Of a DNA stretch of 64,000 nucleotides, positions 7,912-16,669 are shown piece after piece (the stretch's first letter is position 1; every line of letters begins with the position of its first letter). The stretch is from CAYZAW01 sp964476505 (GTDB lineage Bacteria > Bacillota > Clostridia > Christensenellales > CAG-138). Location: positions 6,001 through 70,000 of the forward strand of contig CAYZAW010000004.1 in assembly GCA_964476505.1 (NCBI GenBank), written 5' to 3'. A model generated the notes under the pieces. That model searched no databases and was not told the origin of the DNA. It worked only from the letters and a program-made list of their open reading frames with translations. The position numbers and the translations under genes are program-made.

Positions 7912-8805
7912 ATGCAGCGCTTAAGAAGAACCATGTTGTTCGTGCCGGGCAATAACCCAGGTATGATGCGCGACGCGCACATTTACGGCTCCGACTCTCT
8001 CATGTTCGACTTGGAGGATGCCGTTTCCATGGCGGAAAAGGATGCCGCAAGGCTCCTTGTGTATCACTCCTTAAAAACCATCGACTATAAACACTGCGAA
8101 CTGGTGGTGCGTGTAAACCCCCTTTCCACCCCTTACGGCAAGCAGGATATCGAGGCCATGGTGCGCGCAGGCGTGCACGTAATTCGCCTTCCTAAAACGG
8201 AGACTGCGCAGGACATCATCGATACCGAAGCAGAAATCGAGCGGGTGGAGCGCGAGGCCGGTATCCCCGTAGGCCGAACAAAAATGATGGCTGCAATAGA
8301 AGGTGCTTTGGGCGTGGTGAACGCCTACCCCATCGCCACCTCCAGCAAGCGCCTGATTGGCATTGCCATTGGCGCAGAGGATTACACCGCCAACCTAAAG
8401 ACCAACCGCACCAAGGAGGGCACGGAGCTGTTTTACGCCCGCTGTGCCATCGTAAACGCTGCCCGTGCCGCAGGTATCGACGCATTGGATACGGTGTTTT
8501 CCGACGTGGACGACATGGAGGGCTTCGAAAAGGAAGTGGCGCTTATCAAGCAGCTGGGCTTTGACGGAAAATCCATCATCAACCCGCGGCAGATCGCGCC
8601 CATCCACAGGATTTTCACGCCCACGGAAAAGGAGATCGAAAAGTCCCGGCGCATCATAGCGGCATTGAAGGATGCGGAAGCGCACGGCTCCGGTGTGGTT
8701 TCTTTAAACGGCAAAATGATCGACCGGCCTGTTGTGCTTCGCGCCCAGCGAGTGATCGATATGGCGCATGCGTCCGGCGTGCTGTATGACGACGAGGAGG
8801 TATAA
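7912..8805 (+). CDS. citE: Citrate lyase beta subunit (citryl-ACP lyase)
   Basis: A 297-residue HpcH/HpaI-like TIM barrel that cleaves citryl-ACP to oxaloacetate and acetyl-ACP. Recognisable segments: RRTMLFVPGNNPGM at the N-terminus, DSLMFDLEDAVS (acidic metal site), VVRVNPLSTPYG, KMMAAIEGALGVVNAY, GIAIGAEDYTANL, and the C-terminal GFDGKSIINPRQI. Full length for the family. It starts 13 bp after citD behind GGGAGGG and ends 2 bp before citF. Confidence 0.95.
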   Translation: MQRLRRTMLFVPGNNPGMMRDAHIYGSDSLMFDLEDAVSMAEKDAARLLVYHSLKTIDYKHCELVVRVNPLSTPYGKQDIEAMVRAGVHVIRLPKTETAQDIIDTEAEIERVEREAGIPVGRTKMMAAIEGALGVVNAYPIATSSKRLIGIAIGAEDYTANLKTNRTKEGTELFYARCAIVNAARAAGIDALDTVFSDVDDMEGFEKEVALIKQLGFDGKSIINPRQIAPIHRIFTPTEKEIEKSRRIIAALKDAEAHGSGVVSLNGKMIDRPVVLRAQRVIDMAHASGVLYDDEEV

Positions 8806-8807
8806 CG

Positions 8808-10355
8808 ATGGACAGCAAAACCATGGAACAATTACAGGCGTACGGCAGTTATCAAGCCTACGTGCCGGGCGAAAACAAGCGCATGCTGGAAAAATCCCCG
8901 CTGTCTTTGGCAGAGCGTCAAAAGCAGGACAGTAAGATCGTAGCCAGCTTAGAAGAAGCCATCCGCCTTTCCGGCTTGCAAGACGGCATGACCATCTCCT
9001 TCCATCACCATTTTAGAGCAGGGGATTACATCGTGAACATGGTGCTGGATACCATTGCAAAAATGGGCTTCCATAACATCCGCGTGGCGGCAAGCTCGCT
9101 TACCACCATCCATGCGCCCATGATAGAGCATATCAAAAACGGCGTGGTCACCGGCATTGAAACCAGCGGCCTTCGGGGTGAGCTGGCAGACGCTATCTCC
9201 CATGGCCTTATGGAAAACCCGGTGGTGTTCCGTACCCACGGCGGCAGAGCCGCAGCCATCATGGAGGGCAATTTAAAGATAGACGTGGCGTTTTTAGGCG
9301 CGTCCGCCTGCGACCCGTTCGGCAACGCCAACGGCTATTCCCGATCCGACACGGGCAAAACCGCCTGTGGCTCCTTGGGCTATGCCCGCTTGGATGCCCG
9401 GTACGCGAAAAAAACGGTCATCATTACGGATAACATTGTGGATTATCCCAATACGCCCTTCGGCATTTCCCAGCACTTGGTAGACTATATCGTGGTGGTG
9501 GACTCCATCGGCGACCCGCAAAAGATCATGTCCGGCGCAACGCGCTTTACCAAGAACCCGCACGATCTGTTGATCGCGGAGGCGGCGGCAAAGGTGATCG
9601 TACACTCCGGGTATTTCAACGATGGCTTCTCCATCCAAACGGGCTCCGGCGGCGCTTCTTTGGCGGTTACGCGCTTCCTCAGGGATTACATGGTGGAAAA
9701 GGGCGTGCACGCCAGCTTTGCGTTAGGCGGCATTACGGGCGCTATGGTCAAGCTGCATGAAGAAGGCTTGATACGCCGCATACTGGACGTTCAAAGCTTT
9801 GATCTGGATGCGGCAAACTCTTTGAAGAACAACCGCTTCCATGCTCAGATAGATGCCAACTATTACGCAGGCCCCTTCAACGCGGGCGCGGCGGTAAATC
9901 AGCTGGACGTTGTGATACTTTCGGCACTAGAGGTGGATACGGACTTTAACGTGAACGTGTTGACCGGCTCCGACGGGGTCATTCGCGGTGCCATCGGCGG
10001 TCATCCGGATACGGCGGCGGGCGCGGCGCTTTCCATCGTGGTATGCCCGCTGTTGCGCGGCAGAATGCCCAGCGTGTTAGAGCATGTAAATACCGTGGTC
10101 ACCCCCGGTCATACGGTAGACGTGATCGTGACCGATCAGGGCATTGCCGTAAACCCCAGACGGCCGGAGATCAGAGAGCGGCTGATCGCGGCACATTTGG
10201 ATGTAACAACCATTGAGGAATTAAGGGAGCGCGCCGAGCGCGTGGTAGGCAAGCCCGCGCCGCTGCCCTTTGGGGAAAAGATCGTTGGCATCGTGACCTA
10301 CCGCGACGGCTCCGTGATCGATGTGATTCGTGAAATCAAGGAAACGGAAGAGTAA
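8808..10355 (+). CDS. citF: Citrate lyase alpha subunit (citrate:acetyl-ACP transferase)
   Basis: A 515-residue CoA-transferase-like subunit that exchanges acetyl for citryl on the CitD carrier. Typical CitF segments include MTISFHHHFRAGDYIVN, VFRTHGGRAAAI, AFLGASACDPFGNANG, and GGHPDTAAGAALSIV near the C-terminus. Length fits the family. A GAGGAGG site sits at the end of citE. Together with CitD and CitE it completes the lyase complex. The aconitase gene follows 40 bp later with its own ribosome site. Confidence 0.96.
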   Translation: MDSKTMEQLQAYGSYQAYVPGENKRMLEKSPLSLAERQKQDSKIVASLEEAIRLSGLQDGMTISFHHHFRAGDYIVNMVLDTIAKMGFHNIRVAASSLTTIHAPMIEHIKNGVVTGIETSGLRGELADAISHGLMENPVVFRTHGGRAAAIMEGNLKIDVAFLGASACDPFGNANGYSRSDTGKTACGSLGYARLDARYAKKTVIITDNIVDYPNTPFGISQHLVDYIVVVDSIGDPQKIMSGATRFTKNPHDLLIAEAAAKVIVHSGYFNDGFSIQTGSGGASLAVTRFLRDYMVEKGVHASFALGGITGAMVKLHEEGLIRRILDVQSFDLDAANSLKNNRFHAQIDANYYAGPFNAGAAVNQLDVVILSALEVDTDFNVNVLTGSDGVIRGAIGGHPDTAAGAALSIVVCPLLRGRMPSVLEHVNTVVTPGHTVDVIVTDQGIAVNPRRPEIRERLIAAHLDVTTIEELRERAERVVGKPAPLPFGEKIVGIVTYRDGSVIDVIREIKETEE

Positions 10356-10395
10356 CACCGAATATGTATTTGTATAATAAGTAAGGAGGGAACAC

Positions 10396-12625
10396 ATGAT
10401 CCAGTTGAAAAGCGAAGGCGTATATTTGGTCAACGGCAAGCCCGTCACAGGCGGGGAAGGGCTCCCCACGCCCGCCGAGGGCCGGGAAAACACCATTGCC
10501 TATTCCATCCTGCGGGCGCATAACCGTTCCGACCGAGCCGATAAAATGCGCATCAAGTTTGACGCGCTGGCCTCCCATGACATTACCTATGTTGGTATCA
10601 TTCAAACGGCAAGAGCCTCCGGCCTCAAGCAGTTCCCCGTGCCCTATGCCATGACCAACTGCCACAACTCCCTTTGCGCGGTGGGCGGCACCATCAACGA
10701 GGACGACCATGTGTTTGGCCTTTCCGCGGCGCAAAAGTACGGCGGCATCTACGTGCCCACCAACCAGAGCGTCATCCACATGTATGCAAGAGAAGCGCTT
10801 GCTGCCTGCGGAAGCATGATACTTGGCAGCGACAGCCACACCCGCTACGGCGCTTTGGGCACCATGGGCGTTGGCGAGGGCGGCCCGGAGCTTGTAAAAC
10901 AGCTGCTCTCCAACACCTACGATGTAGACGCGCCGCAGGTGGTGCTGGTGTATGTGACCGGCACGCCCAAGCCCGGCGTTGGCCCGCACGACGTTGCCAT
11001 CGCACTGGTTGGCGCAACGTTTGGTAGCGGCTTTGTAAAGAACAAGGTGCTGGAGTTCGTTGGCCCCGGTGTTAAAAATCTGCCGGTGGACTTTAGAAAC
11101 GGCATCGATGTAATGACAACCGAAACCACCTGCCTCTCTTCCATTTGGGAAACGGACGAAAAGGTGGAGGAATACTACAAAATCCACGGCAGACCCGAGG
11201 CGTACAAGAAGCTTGCGCCGAAGGGTGTTGCCTATTACGACAGCATGATCGAGCTGGATCTTTCCAAAATGGAATCCATGATCGCGCTTCCGTACCATCC
11301 GAGCAACGCCTATACCATCAAAGAGATGAACGCCAACGCCATGGATATTTTGACCTCTGTGGAGGCGGAATCCAAAAAGAAGTTTGGCGACAAGGTCTCC
11401 TTGGATTTGGTAAGCAAGTTCCACGACGGCAAGCTGTGGGCGGATCAGGGCATCATTGCGGGCTGCGCGGGCGGCTTGTTCGATAACATCTGCGATGCAG
11501 CCGAAATCTTACGCGGCGGGGATTGCGGCAACGGCTACTTCAGCCTGTCGGTATACCCCGGTTCTATCCCCGTGAATTTGGAGCTTTCCAAAAACGGCGT
11601 GCTGACCGACCTCATTGCTGCCGGTGCCATCATCAAGCCGGCATTCTGCGGGCCGTGCTTCGGCGCGGGAGACGTACCCGCCAACAACGGCCTTTCCATT
11701 CGCCACACCACCCGCAACTTCCCCAACCGCGAGGNNNNNNNNNNTTTCGGGCGTTGCGCTGATGGACGCGCGCTCCATTGCCGCCACGGCAAGAAATCAG
11801 GGCGCTATCACCGCCGCAACGGAATTTGAAAACTGCGTTGGCGGTCAGCCCTATCACTTTGACAAGAGCGTGTACGACAAGCGCGTGTACTACGGCTTTG
11901 GCAAGGCAAAGCCCGAGGTGGAGCTGCGCTTAGGGCCCAACATTACCGATTGGCCTAAGATGTATCCCTTAACCCGCAACCTGCTTTTAGAGCTTACTGC
12001 GGTCATTCACGATCCTGTCACCACCACCGACGAGCTCATTCCCTCCGGGGAAACCTCCTCTTACCGCTCCAACCCGTTGAAGCTGGCGGAATTCACGCTG
12101 TCCCGCCGCTGCCCGGAATACGTTGGCCTGTGCAAGAAGGTGGAGGCAGACGAGGCTGCCCGCCGCGAGGGCAAAGCGCCTGCGAAGATCATGGACGCGT
12201 TAAAGAAGGTTGGCAAGGAAAGCGAAGCTGCGGACACCGCCTTTGGCTCCACCATATTTGCCAATAAGCCCGGCGACGGCTCCGCCCGTGAGCAGGCGGC
12301 TTCCTGCCAGAAGGTGTTGGGCGGCTTTGCCAACATCTGCTACGAGTACGCCACCAAGCGCTACCGCAGCAACTGCATCAACTGGGGTATCGTGCCGTTT
12401 ACCTTGGCAGAGGGCGCGGCGTTTGACGGCGAGCTGGGAGACTTTGTGTTCGTGCCGGAGGTACGCGCCGCCATTGAAACGGGCAAGGAGGAAATCCCGG
12501 CCAAGCTCATCGGTAAGAAAGGTGTACAGGATATCACCCTGTATGTGAAGAACCTGACCCCCGATGAGAAAACCATTATCCTCGAAGGGTGCCTTATGAA
12601 CTACTACGCGGCGCAGAACCGCTAA
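10396..12625 (+). CDS. acn: Aconitate hydratase (bacterial hydratase type), interrupted by an assembly gap
   Basis: Two open frames that belong to one protein. The first (from the ATG at 10396, after GGAGGG) holds the aconitase N-terminal part: LGSDSHTRYGALGTMGVG, and the Fe-S cysteines in IIAGCAGG and FCGPCFGAG. It breaks off at NFPNRE, where ten Ns lie. The second frame resumes with SGVALMDARSIAATARNQG and runs to the C-terminus. Aconitases have a short Gly-rich loop exactly here (family NFPNREG...), so a few codons are probably missing and the frame change is an assembly artefact, not a mutation. It interconverts citrate and isocitrate. Its position between citrate lyase and IDH supports that substrate over other hydratases. 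Confidence 0.88.
11735..11744. other. Assembly gap (10 N) within the aconitase gene
   Basis: Ten undetermined bases. The reading frame differs on the two sides, so the true gap length is probably not ten. The placeholder should be resolved before calling the gene a pseudogene. Confidence 0.98.
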
Positions 12626-12655
12626 ACGTGTGCAGCATTTGAAAGGAGCGACTAT

Positions 12656-13867
12656 ATGGCAAAGATCCAAATGAAAACGCCCCTCGTCGAAATGGACGGC
12701 GACGAAATGACCCGTATCATCTGGCAGATGATAAAAGACGAACTGTTAACGCCCTTTGTTGACCTCAACACCGAGTATTATGACCTCGGCTTAAAGGAGC
12801 GCGACCGCACGGACGATCAAATTACCCATGACGCAGGCAACGCCATCAAAAAGTACGGCGTAGGCGTAAAATGCGCCACCATCACCCCCAACGCCCAGCG
12901 CGTGAAGGAATACGACCTGAAGGAAATGTGGAAAAGCCCCAACGGCACTATCCGTTCCATCTTGGACGGTACGGTGTTCCGCGCGCCCATCATCATCGAC
13001 AGCATCAAGCCGGTGGTGAAGAACTGGGAAAAGCCCATCACCATTGCCCGTCACGCTTACGGGGATGTGTATAAGTCCATCGAATACCGCGTACCCACGG
13101 CGGGCAAAGCGGAGTTGGTGTTTACGGACAAAGAGGGCAACGAGTTGTACCGCAATACTGTGAACGATTTTGACGGCCCGGGCGTTATTCAGGGCATGCA
13201 CAACAAGGATAAGTCCATCAAGTCCTTTGCGCACGCCTGCTTCCAGTTTGCCATCGCCACAAAGCAGGACCTGTGGTTCTCCACCAAGGATACCATCAGC
13301 AAGCAGTACGACCAAACCTTTAAACTGCTGTTTGAGGAGATTTTTGAAAACGAGTACAAGGCGAAGTTTGAGGAGCTGGGCATTACCTATTTCTATACCC
13401 TCATCGACGATGCGGTGGCTCGCGTGATTCGCTCCAAGGGCGGCTACATTTGGGCCTGCAAAAACTACGATGGCGATGTGATGAGCGACATGGTTTCCAC
13501 TGCCTTCGGCTCTCTTGCCATGATGACTTCCGTTCTCTGCTCGCCTGATGGCAAGTTCGAGTACGAGGCGGCGCACGGCACCGTAACGCGCCACTACTAC
13601 AAGTATTTACAGGGCGAGGAAACCTCCACCAACCCCATCGCCACCATCTTCGCATGGAGCGGCGCACTGAAAAAGCGCGGCGAGCTGGACGGACTTCCGG
13701 CGTTAGAAGCCTTTGGCGACAAACTGGAGCAAGCGTCCCTGCAAACCTTGAACGACGGCATCATGACGAAGGACTTGGTAGGCCTTGTGGAAGGTAAAAA
13801 GCCCGAGGCGGTAAATACCATCACCTTTATCAAGGCCATCCGGGAACGGCTGGAAAAGCTGCTGTAA
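12656..13867 (+). CDS. icd: NADP-dependent isocitrate dehydrogenase (eukaryotic-like homodimeric type)
   Basis: A 403-residue enzyme interconverting isocitrate + NADP and 2-oxoglutarate + CO2 + NADPH. Signature stretches: VEMDGDEMTRIIWQ at the N-terminus, ATITPNAQRV, NGTIRSILDGTVFRAPI (substrate-binding Ser region), YTLIDDAVARVIRS, YDGDVMSDMVSTAFGSLAMM, and EAAHGTVTRHYYKY (NADP-binding region). This is subfamily II, as in animals and some bacteria, rather than the E. coli type. The ribosome site is GAAAGGAG. It is the last gene of the citrate operon and is followed by a strong terminator. Confidence 0.96.
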   Translation: MAKIQMKTPLVEMDGDEMTRIIWQMIKDELLTPFVDLNTEYYDLGLKERDRTDDQITHDAGNAIKKYGVGVKCATITPNAQRVKEYDLKEMWKSPNGTIRSILDGTVFRAPIIIDSIKPVVKNWEKPITIARHAYGDVYKSIEYRVPTAGKAELVFTDKEGNELYRNTVNDFDGPGVIQGMHNKDKSIKSFAHACFQFAIATKQDLWFSTKDTISKQYDQTFKLLFEEIFENEYKAKFEELGITYFYTLIDDAVARVIRSKGGYIWACKNYDGDVMSDMVSTAFGSLAMMTSVLCSPDGKFEYEAAHGTVTRHYYKYLQGEETSTNPIATIFAWSGALKKRGELDGLPALEAFGDKLEQASLQTLNDGIMTKDLVGLVEGKKPEAVNTITFIKAIRERLEKLL

Positions 13868-13916
13868 GACGATTGATAGCACAAGAGCAGTTCCCTAACA
13901 GAATACTGTACGAGAA

Positions 13917-13950
13917 GCGCCGCCGAATGCATTCGGCGGCGCACTTTTTT
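13917..13950 (+). terminator. Rho-independent terminator of the citrate operon
   Basis: A 26-bp perfect palindrome (arms begin GCGCCGCCGAA, central TGCA) followed by AC and six T. It sits about 50 bp after the icd stop. The remaining bases up to azlC show nothing convincing beyond a weak TATGAT box near 13995. Confidence 0.9.
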
Positions 13951-14056
13951 GCCATAAGGAACAGAAAACCCTTTTCCTTAAAAATAAGAGGTGGTATGAT
14001 GGAGCGCATAACGTGACGAATCACGAATCTGTACATGAGAACAGGAATGAAACGGT

Positions 14057-14767
14057 ATGAAACGGGATTTCTTAAACGGCATGAAAACAGCACTCCCCAT
14101 TTGCCTTGGCGTTATCCCCATCGGCATATCCTTTGGGCTGATATCGGTGCAATCGGGGTTAACGGGCTTTCAAACCACATTGATGTCCGCAATCGTTCTG
14201 GCGGGCTCGTCGCAGATCATGGCGGTGGGCATGGTGGCGCAGGGGGCTGCGTTGGTTTCCATCGTGCTTGCCACATTGTTCGTTAACCTGCGGCACATCG
14301 TGATGAGCAGCGCCGTAATGAGCCGCCTTCGCGGAACGTCTTTGCCCAAAAGGCTCATTGGCGCGTATGCCATATGCGACGAATCCTTTGCGCTGTTTAC
14401 CATGTCCGGCAGCCAGAGCTTTTCGTTTTTGATAGGCATTGAGACGGCGCTTGTCAGCTCTTGGATCGCCAGCACGGTGATCGGCTGTATTGTAAACAGC
14501 TTCCTGCCGGAGATCGTGGTCAATAGTTTTGGTATTGCCATATATGCCGCGTTTTTAGGCATGCTGCTTCCCAGCGTAAAGAACAGCACGCGGTTGATAC
14601 TGCTTGTTGTGATGACGGGCTTGCTCAACTGGCTGCTGCGGCTGGTGCTGGAGCCCAGTTGGGCGCTGATACTTGCCATGGTGCTGGGCGCGGCGGCGGG
14701 CGTGTTTTTTGTGGAGGACGAACCGAAGGTACAGAATTGCGAGGAGGGCGCGGCAGATGAACACTAA
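14057..14767 (+). CDS. azlC: AzlC-family branched-chain amino acid exporter, large subunit
   Basis: A 236-residue multi-helix membrane protein. The N-terminal block GMKTALPICLGVIPIGISFGLIS and the following SSQIMAVGMVAQGA and LFVNLRHIVMSSAVM are typical of AzlC. With AzlD it forms a two-component exporter of branched-chain and related amino acids. The C-terminal ~15 residues are charged and cytoplasmic. Its last 11 bases overlap the azlD start. No T-box or Lrp-type site is visible upstream; the ribosome site is weak. Confidence 0.92.
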   Translation: MKRDFLNGMKTALPICLGVIPIGISFGLISVQSGLTGFQTTLMSAIVLAGSSQIMAVGMVAQGAALVSIVLATLFVNLRHIVMSSAVMSRLRGTSLPKRLIGAYAICDESFALFTMSGSQSFSFLIGIETALVSSWIASTVIGCIVNSFLPEIVVNSFGIAIYAAFLGMLLPSVKNSTRLILLVVMTGLLNWLLRLVLEPSWALILAMVLGAAAGVFFVEDEPKVQNCEEGAADEH

Positions 14768-15065
14768 CATCATTGTATTGATACTGCTGATGACGGTCGT
14801 AACGTATGTGCCCCGCGCAATTCCTGCAGTATTGATCGATAAAATGCGCTTTGGGCCAAAAATAGAGAAGTTTTTGCGGCTGATTCCGTATACGGCTATG
14901 GCAGCGCTGATATTCCCCGGCGTACTAACGGTGGACGCGGCGCGCCCGGAGATCGGTATCGTTGGGGCGTTGATAGCGGGTATCCTTGCATGGCGCAAGC
15001 TGCCGGTGATCGTATGCGTGCTGGCGGCGATCGCGGCGGATTTTTTACTGTATGTTCTGGTATAG
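14757..15065 (+). CDS. azlD: AzlD-family branched-chain amino acid exporter, small subunit
   Basis: A 102-residue membrane protein with about four helices. It begins MNTNIIVLILLMTVVTYVPR; the TYxxRxxPxxLI pattern is typical of AzlD. The start is the ATG behind GAGGAGGG inside the azlC end, because longer in-frame starts would lie in azlC coding sequence. The C-terminus (GALIAGILAWRKLPVIVCVL) matches the family. It works with AzlC. Confidence 0.9.
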   Translation: MNTNIIVLILLMTVVTYVPRAIPAVLIDKMRFGPKIEKFLRLIPYTAMAALIFPGVLTVDAARPEIGIVGALIAGILAWRKLPVIVCVLAAIAADFLLYVLV

Positions 15066-15139
15066 GGACAGCCGTTTGCCGCAACGTGGAGTTGTAAACA
15101 GGCATGCGGTAAAAACCCTGTAAATCCGGTAAATTTCCT

Positions 15140-15168
15140 TTGACAAGCGTAACCCGGCGTGATACACT
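15140..15168 (+). promoter_or_regulatory. Sigma-A promoter of the rplU operon
   Basis: TTGACA (15140-15145), 17-bp spacer, TACACT (15163-15168). The -35 is perfect and the -10 is close to consensus. About 100 bp of leader separates it from rplU. Confidence 0.85.
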
Positions 15169-15266
15169 AACCCGGTGAGCCGCTCTGTGACGGCTTTTGA
15201 ACGTGTGCGCATTGTGCACAGGCCGAGGTTCATAGGCGAGACTGGTAAGAGGAGGAAAAACAAGCG
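15169..15266 (+). ncRNA. L21-leader-like 5' UTR upstream of rplU
   Basis: A transcribed leader between the promoter and rplU. It contains a hairpin AGCCG...CGGCT (from about 15178) and a second with arms near TGTGC...GCACA, then a purine-rich stretch and the GAGGAGG ribosome site. Firmicutes rplU operons carry the L21 leader in this place, thought to bind L21 and autoregulate. I infer identity from position and hairpins, not from a covariance search. Confidence 0.55.
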
Positions 15267-15572
15267 ATGTATGCGATCATTCAAACGGGTGGCAAGCAGT
15301 ACAAAGTGCAGGTTGGCGACGAAGTTCTGGTAGAAAAGCTGGACGCTGCCAACGGCGCTACTGTGGAGCTGAACACCTTACTCGTTTCTGACGATGCCGG
15401 CATTCGCGTTGGCAAGCCCGTTGTTGAGGGCGTTGCTGTCAAGGCGAAGGTCATTGAGCAGGTCAAGGGCGACAAGGTTGTGGTATTCAAGTATAAGCCC
15501 AAGAAGGATTCCAGCAAGAAGCAGGGCCATCGTCAGCCCTACACCAAGCTCGAGATCCTTTCCATCGGCTAA
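15267..15572 (+). CDS. rplU: 50S ribosomal protein L21
   Basis: A 101-residue full-length L21 that binds 23S rRNA. Typical start MYAIIQTGGKQYKVQ, with KVVVFKYKPKKDSSKKQGHRQ and YTKLEI at the C-terminus. The first gene of the conserved rplU-prp-rpmA operon, with a strong AGAGGAGG site. Confidence 0.98.
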   Translation: MYAIIQTGGKQYKVQVGDEVLVEKLDAANGATVELNTLLVSDDAGIRVGKPVVEGVAVKAKVIEQVKGDKVVVFKYKPKKDSSKKQGHRQPYTKLEILSIG

Positions 15573-15575
15573 GCC

Positions 15576-15905
15576 GTGACTACCGTTACGCTGCTTCGGC
15601 AGCAGAACAAGCTGGTGGGCTTTACCGCAGCCGGTCACACGGAGGCGGGCGAGTACGGCAGCGACATCGTTTGCAGCGCGGTCTCCGCGTTAACGCAAAC
15701 AACGGTGATGGCTCTTGAGGAGCTTTTGCACGCGAGTATGGCCCTGCAGGTGGAGGCTGGCGATATGCACTGCGTTTTGGCAGCGGATACGCCGGAAAGC
15801 ACGGCAAGAGATGCAGATTTACTGCTTGCCGCCATGTCCATCGGGCTGGGTGCCATACAGAAACAATATCCGGAAAACCTCATTGTTCAAGAAAGGGAGG
15901 TGTAA
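15576..15905 (+). CDS. prp: Ribosomal-processing cysteine protease Prp
   Basis: A 109-residue protein (YsxB family) from a GTG start 3 bp after rplU. It carries the catalytic motif GHTEAGEYGSDIVCSAVS, with the His and Cys of the protease. Prp removes the N-terminal extension of L27, and the next gene is an L27 bearing that extension. The placement between rplU and rpmA is the family's usual one. Confidence 0.95.
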   Translation: MTTVTLLRQQNKLVGFTAAGHTEAGEYGSDIVCSAVSALTQTTVMALEELLHASMALQVEAGDMHCVLAADTPESTARDADLLLAAMSIGLGAIQKQYPENLIVQEREV

Positions 15906-15908
15906 CAC

Positions 15909-16199
15909 ATGTTTCAGATGAATTTACAACTGTTCGCTCATAAAAAGGGAATGGGCAGCACGCGTAACGGCCGCGACAGCGAATCCAAGCGCTTAGGGCC
16001 TAAGCGTGCAGACGGTCAGTTCGTATTGGCTGGCAACATTCTGGTTCGTCAGCGCGGTACGCATTTCCATCCCGGCGTGAACGTTGGTCTTGGCAAGGAC
16101 GATACGCTCTTTGCAAAGGTAGACGGCGTTGTGCGTTTTGAGAAGAAGCACGCAGGCCGCAAGCAGGTCAGCGTGTACGAGGAAGAGGTCGCTCAGTAA
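15909..16199 (+). CDS. rpmA: 50S ribosomal protein L27 with Prp-cleaved N-terminal extension
   Basis: A 96-residue L27 of the large subunit's peptidyl transferase region. It begins MFQMNLQLFA-HKKGMGSTRNG. The first ten residues match the Firmicutes extension removed by Prp, with cleavage expected after FA. The rest is canonical (RDSESKRLG, RGTHFHPG, VDGVVRFE). The start lies behind AAAGGGAGGTG. A terminator closes the operon; obgE, which often follows in Firmicutes, is not here. Confidence 0.97.
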   Translation: MFQMNLQLFAHKKGMGSTRNGRDSESKRLGPKRADGQFVLAGNILVRQRGTHFHPGVNVGLGKDDTLFAKVDGVVRFEKKHAGRKQVSVYEEEVAQ

Positions 16200-16223
16200 C
16201 GCGATTCCTCATGGAAAAGCAAG

Positions 16224-16256
16224 AAATGGTGCAAATTTTGTTTTGCACCATTTTTT
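16224..16256 (+). terminator. Rho-independent terminator after rpmA
   Basis: A 12-bp perfect stem (AAATGGTGCAAA with TTTGCACCATTT), 6-base loop, T tract at 16251-16256. Confidence 0.9.
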
Positions 16257-16555
16257 AGTGTTTGCAAATCCTTTTTAATTGATTTGAACCGATCGTTAAA
16301 ACGCGAAAAAAGAAAAATAAACATCGGAAAAATAATTTTCCTGTCGAAAAAACAGAGAAAACAAAGTATGTTTCCTTAATATATATACAATACTATAAAT
16401 TATTCTGTGAATTTTGGCTGTACGCAAATGAAAACCAAACAGCTCCTTTATCGATCTTGCTATTTTATTAATGGGTTTGATTAGCGCTTTTTTCTTTTAT
16501 TTTTTACAAAAACTTGTCGCAAGAATGTACAAGTATGACATTGTGAACAATCCCA
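16257..16555. other. AT-rich intergenic stretch with no supported gene
   Basis: About 300 bases with strikingly higher A+T than the neighbours, many A and T runs, and no credible gene on either strand. The only long open frame here runs into the next gene's start and has no ribosome site. It could be upstream promoter DNA (A-tracts) or the remains of a lost gene. Nothing specific is recognised. Confidence 0.5.
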
Positions 16556-16584
16556 TTGCGTTGTTTTTTTCGGGCATATATAAT
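16556..16584 (+). promoter_or_regulatory. Probable promoter of the second two-component operon
   Basis: TTGCGT (16556-16561), 17-bp spacer, perfect TATAAT (16579-16584). The leader downstream carries two short hairpins: CGGCGT...ACGCCG (16600-16617) and AAGCCC...GGGCTT (16629-16646), just before the AAAAAAGGAG ribosome site. The hairpins may modulate initiation. Confidence 0.6.
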
Positions 16585-16669
16585 TTCAGTATAGAAAAAC
16601 GGCGTTATTGTACGCCGCAAACCATCCCAAGCCCATGGCCGGGCTTGCAGCTAAAAAAGGAGAATCCGT

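Noticed and set aside
14000..14056. Promoter or T-box for azlCD
   Set aside because: A TATGAT exists near 13995 but the -35 is poor, and no T-box features (specifier loop or antiterminator) are visible.
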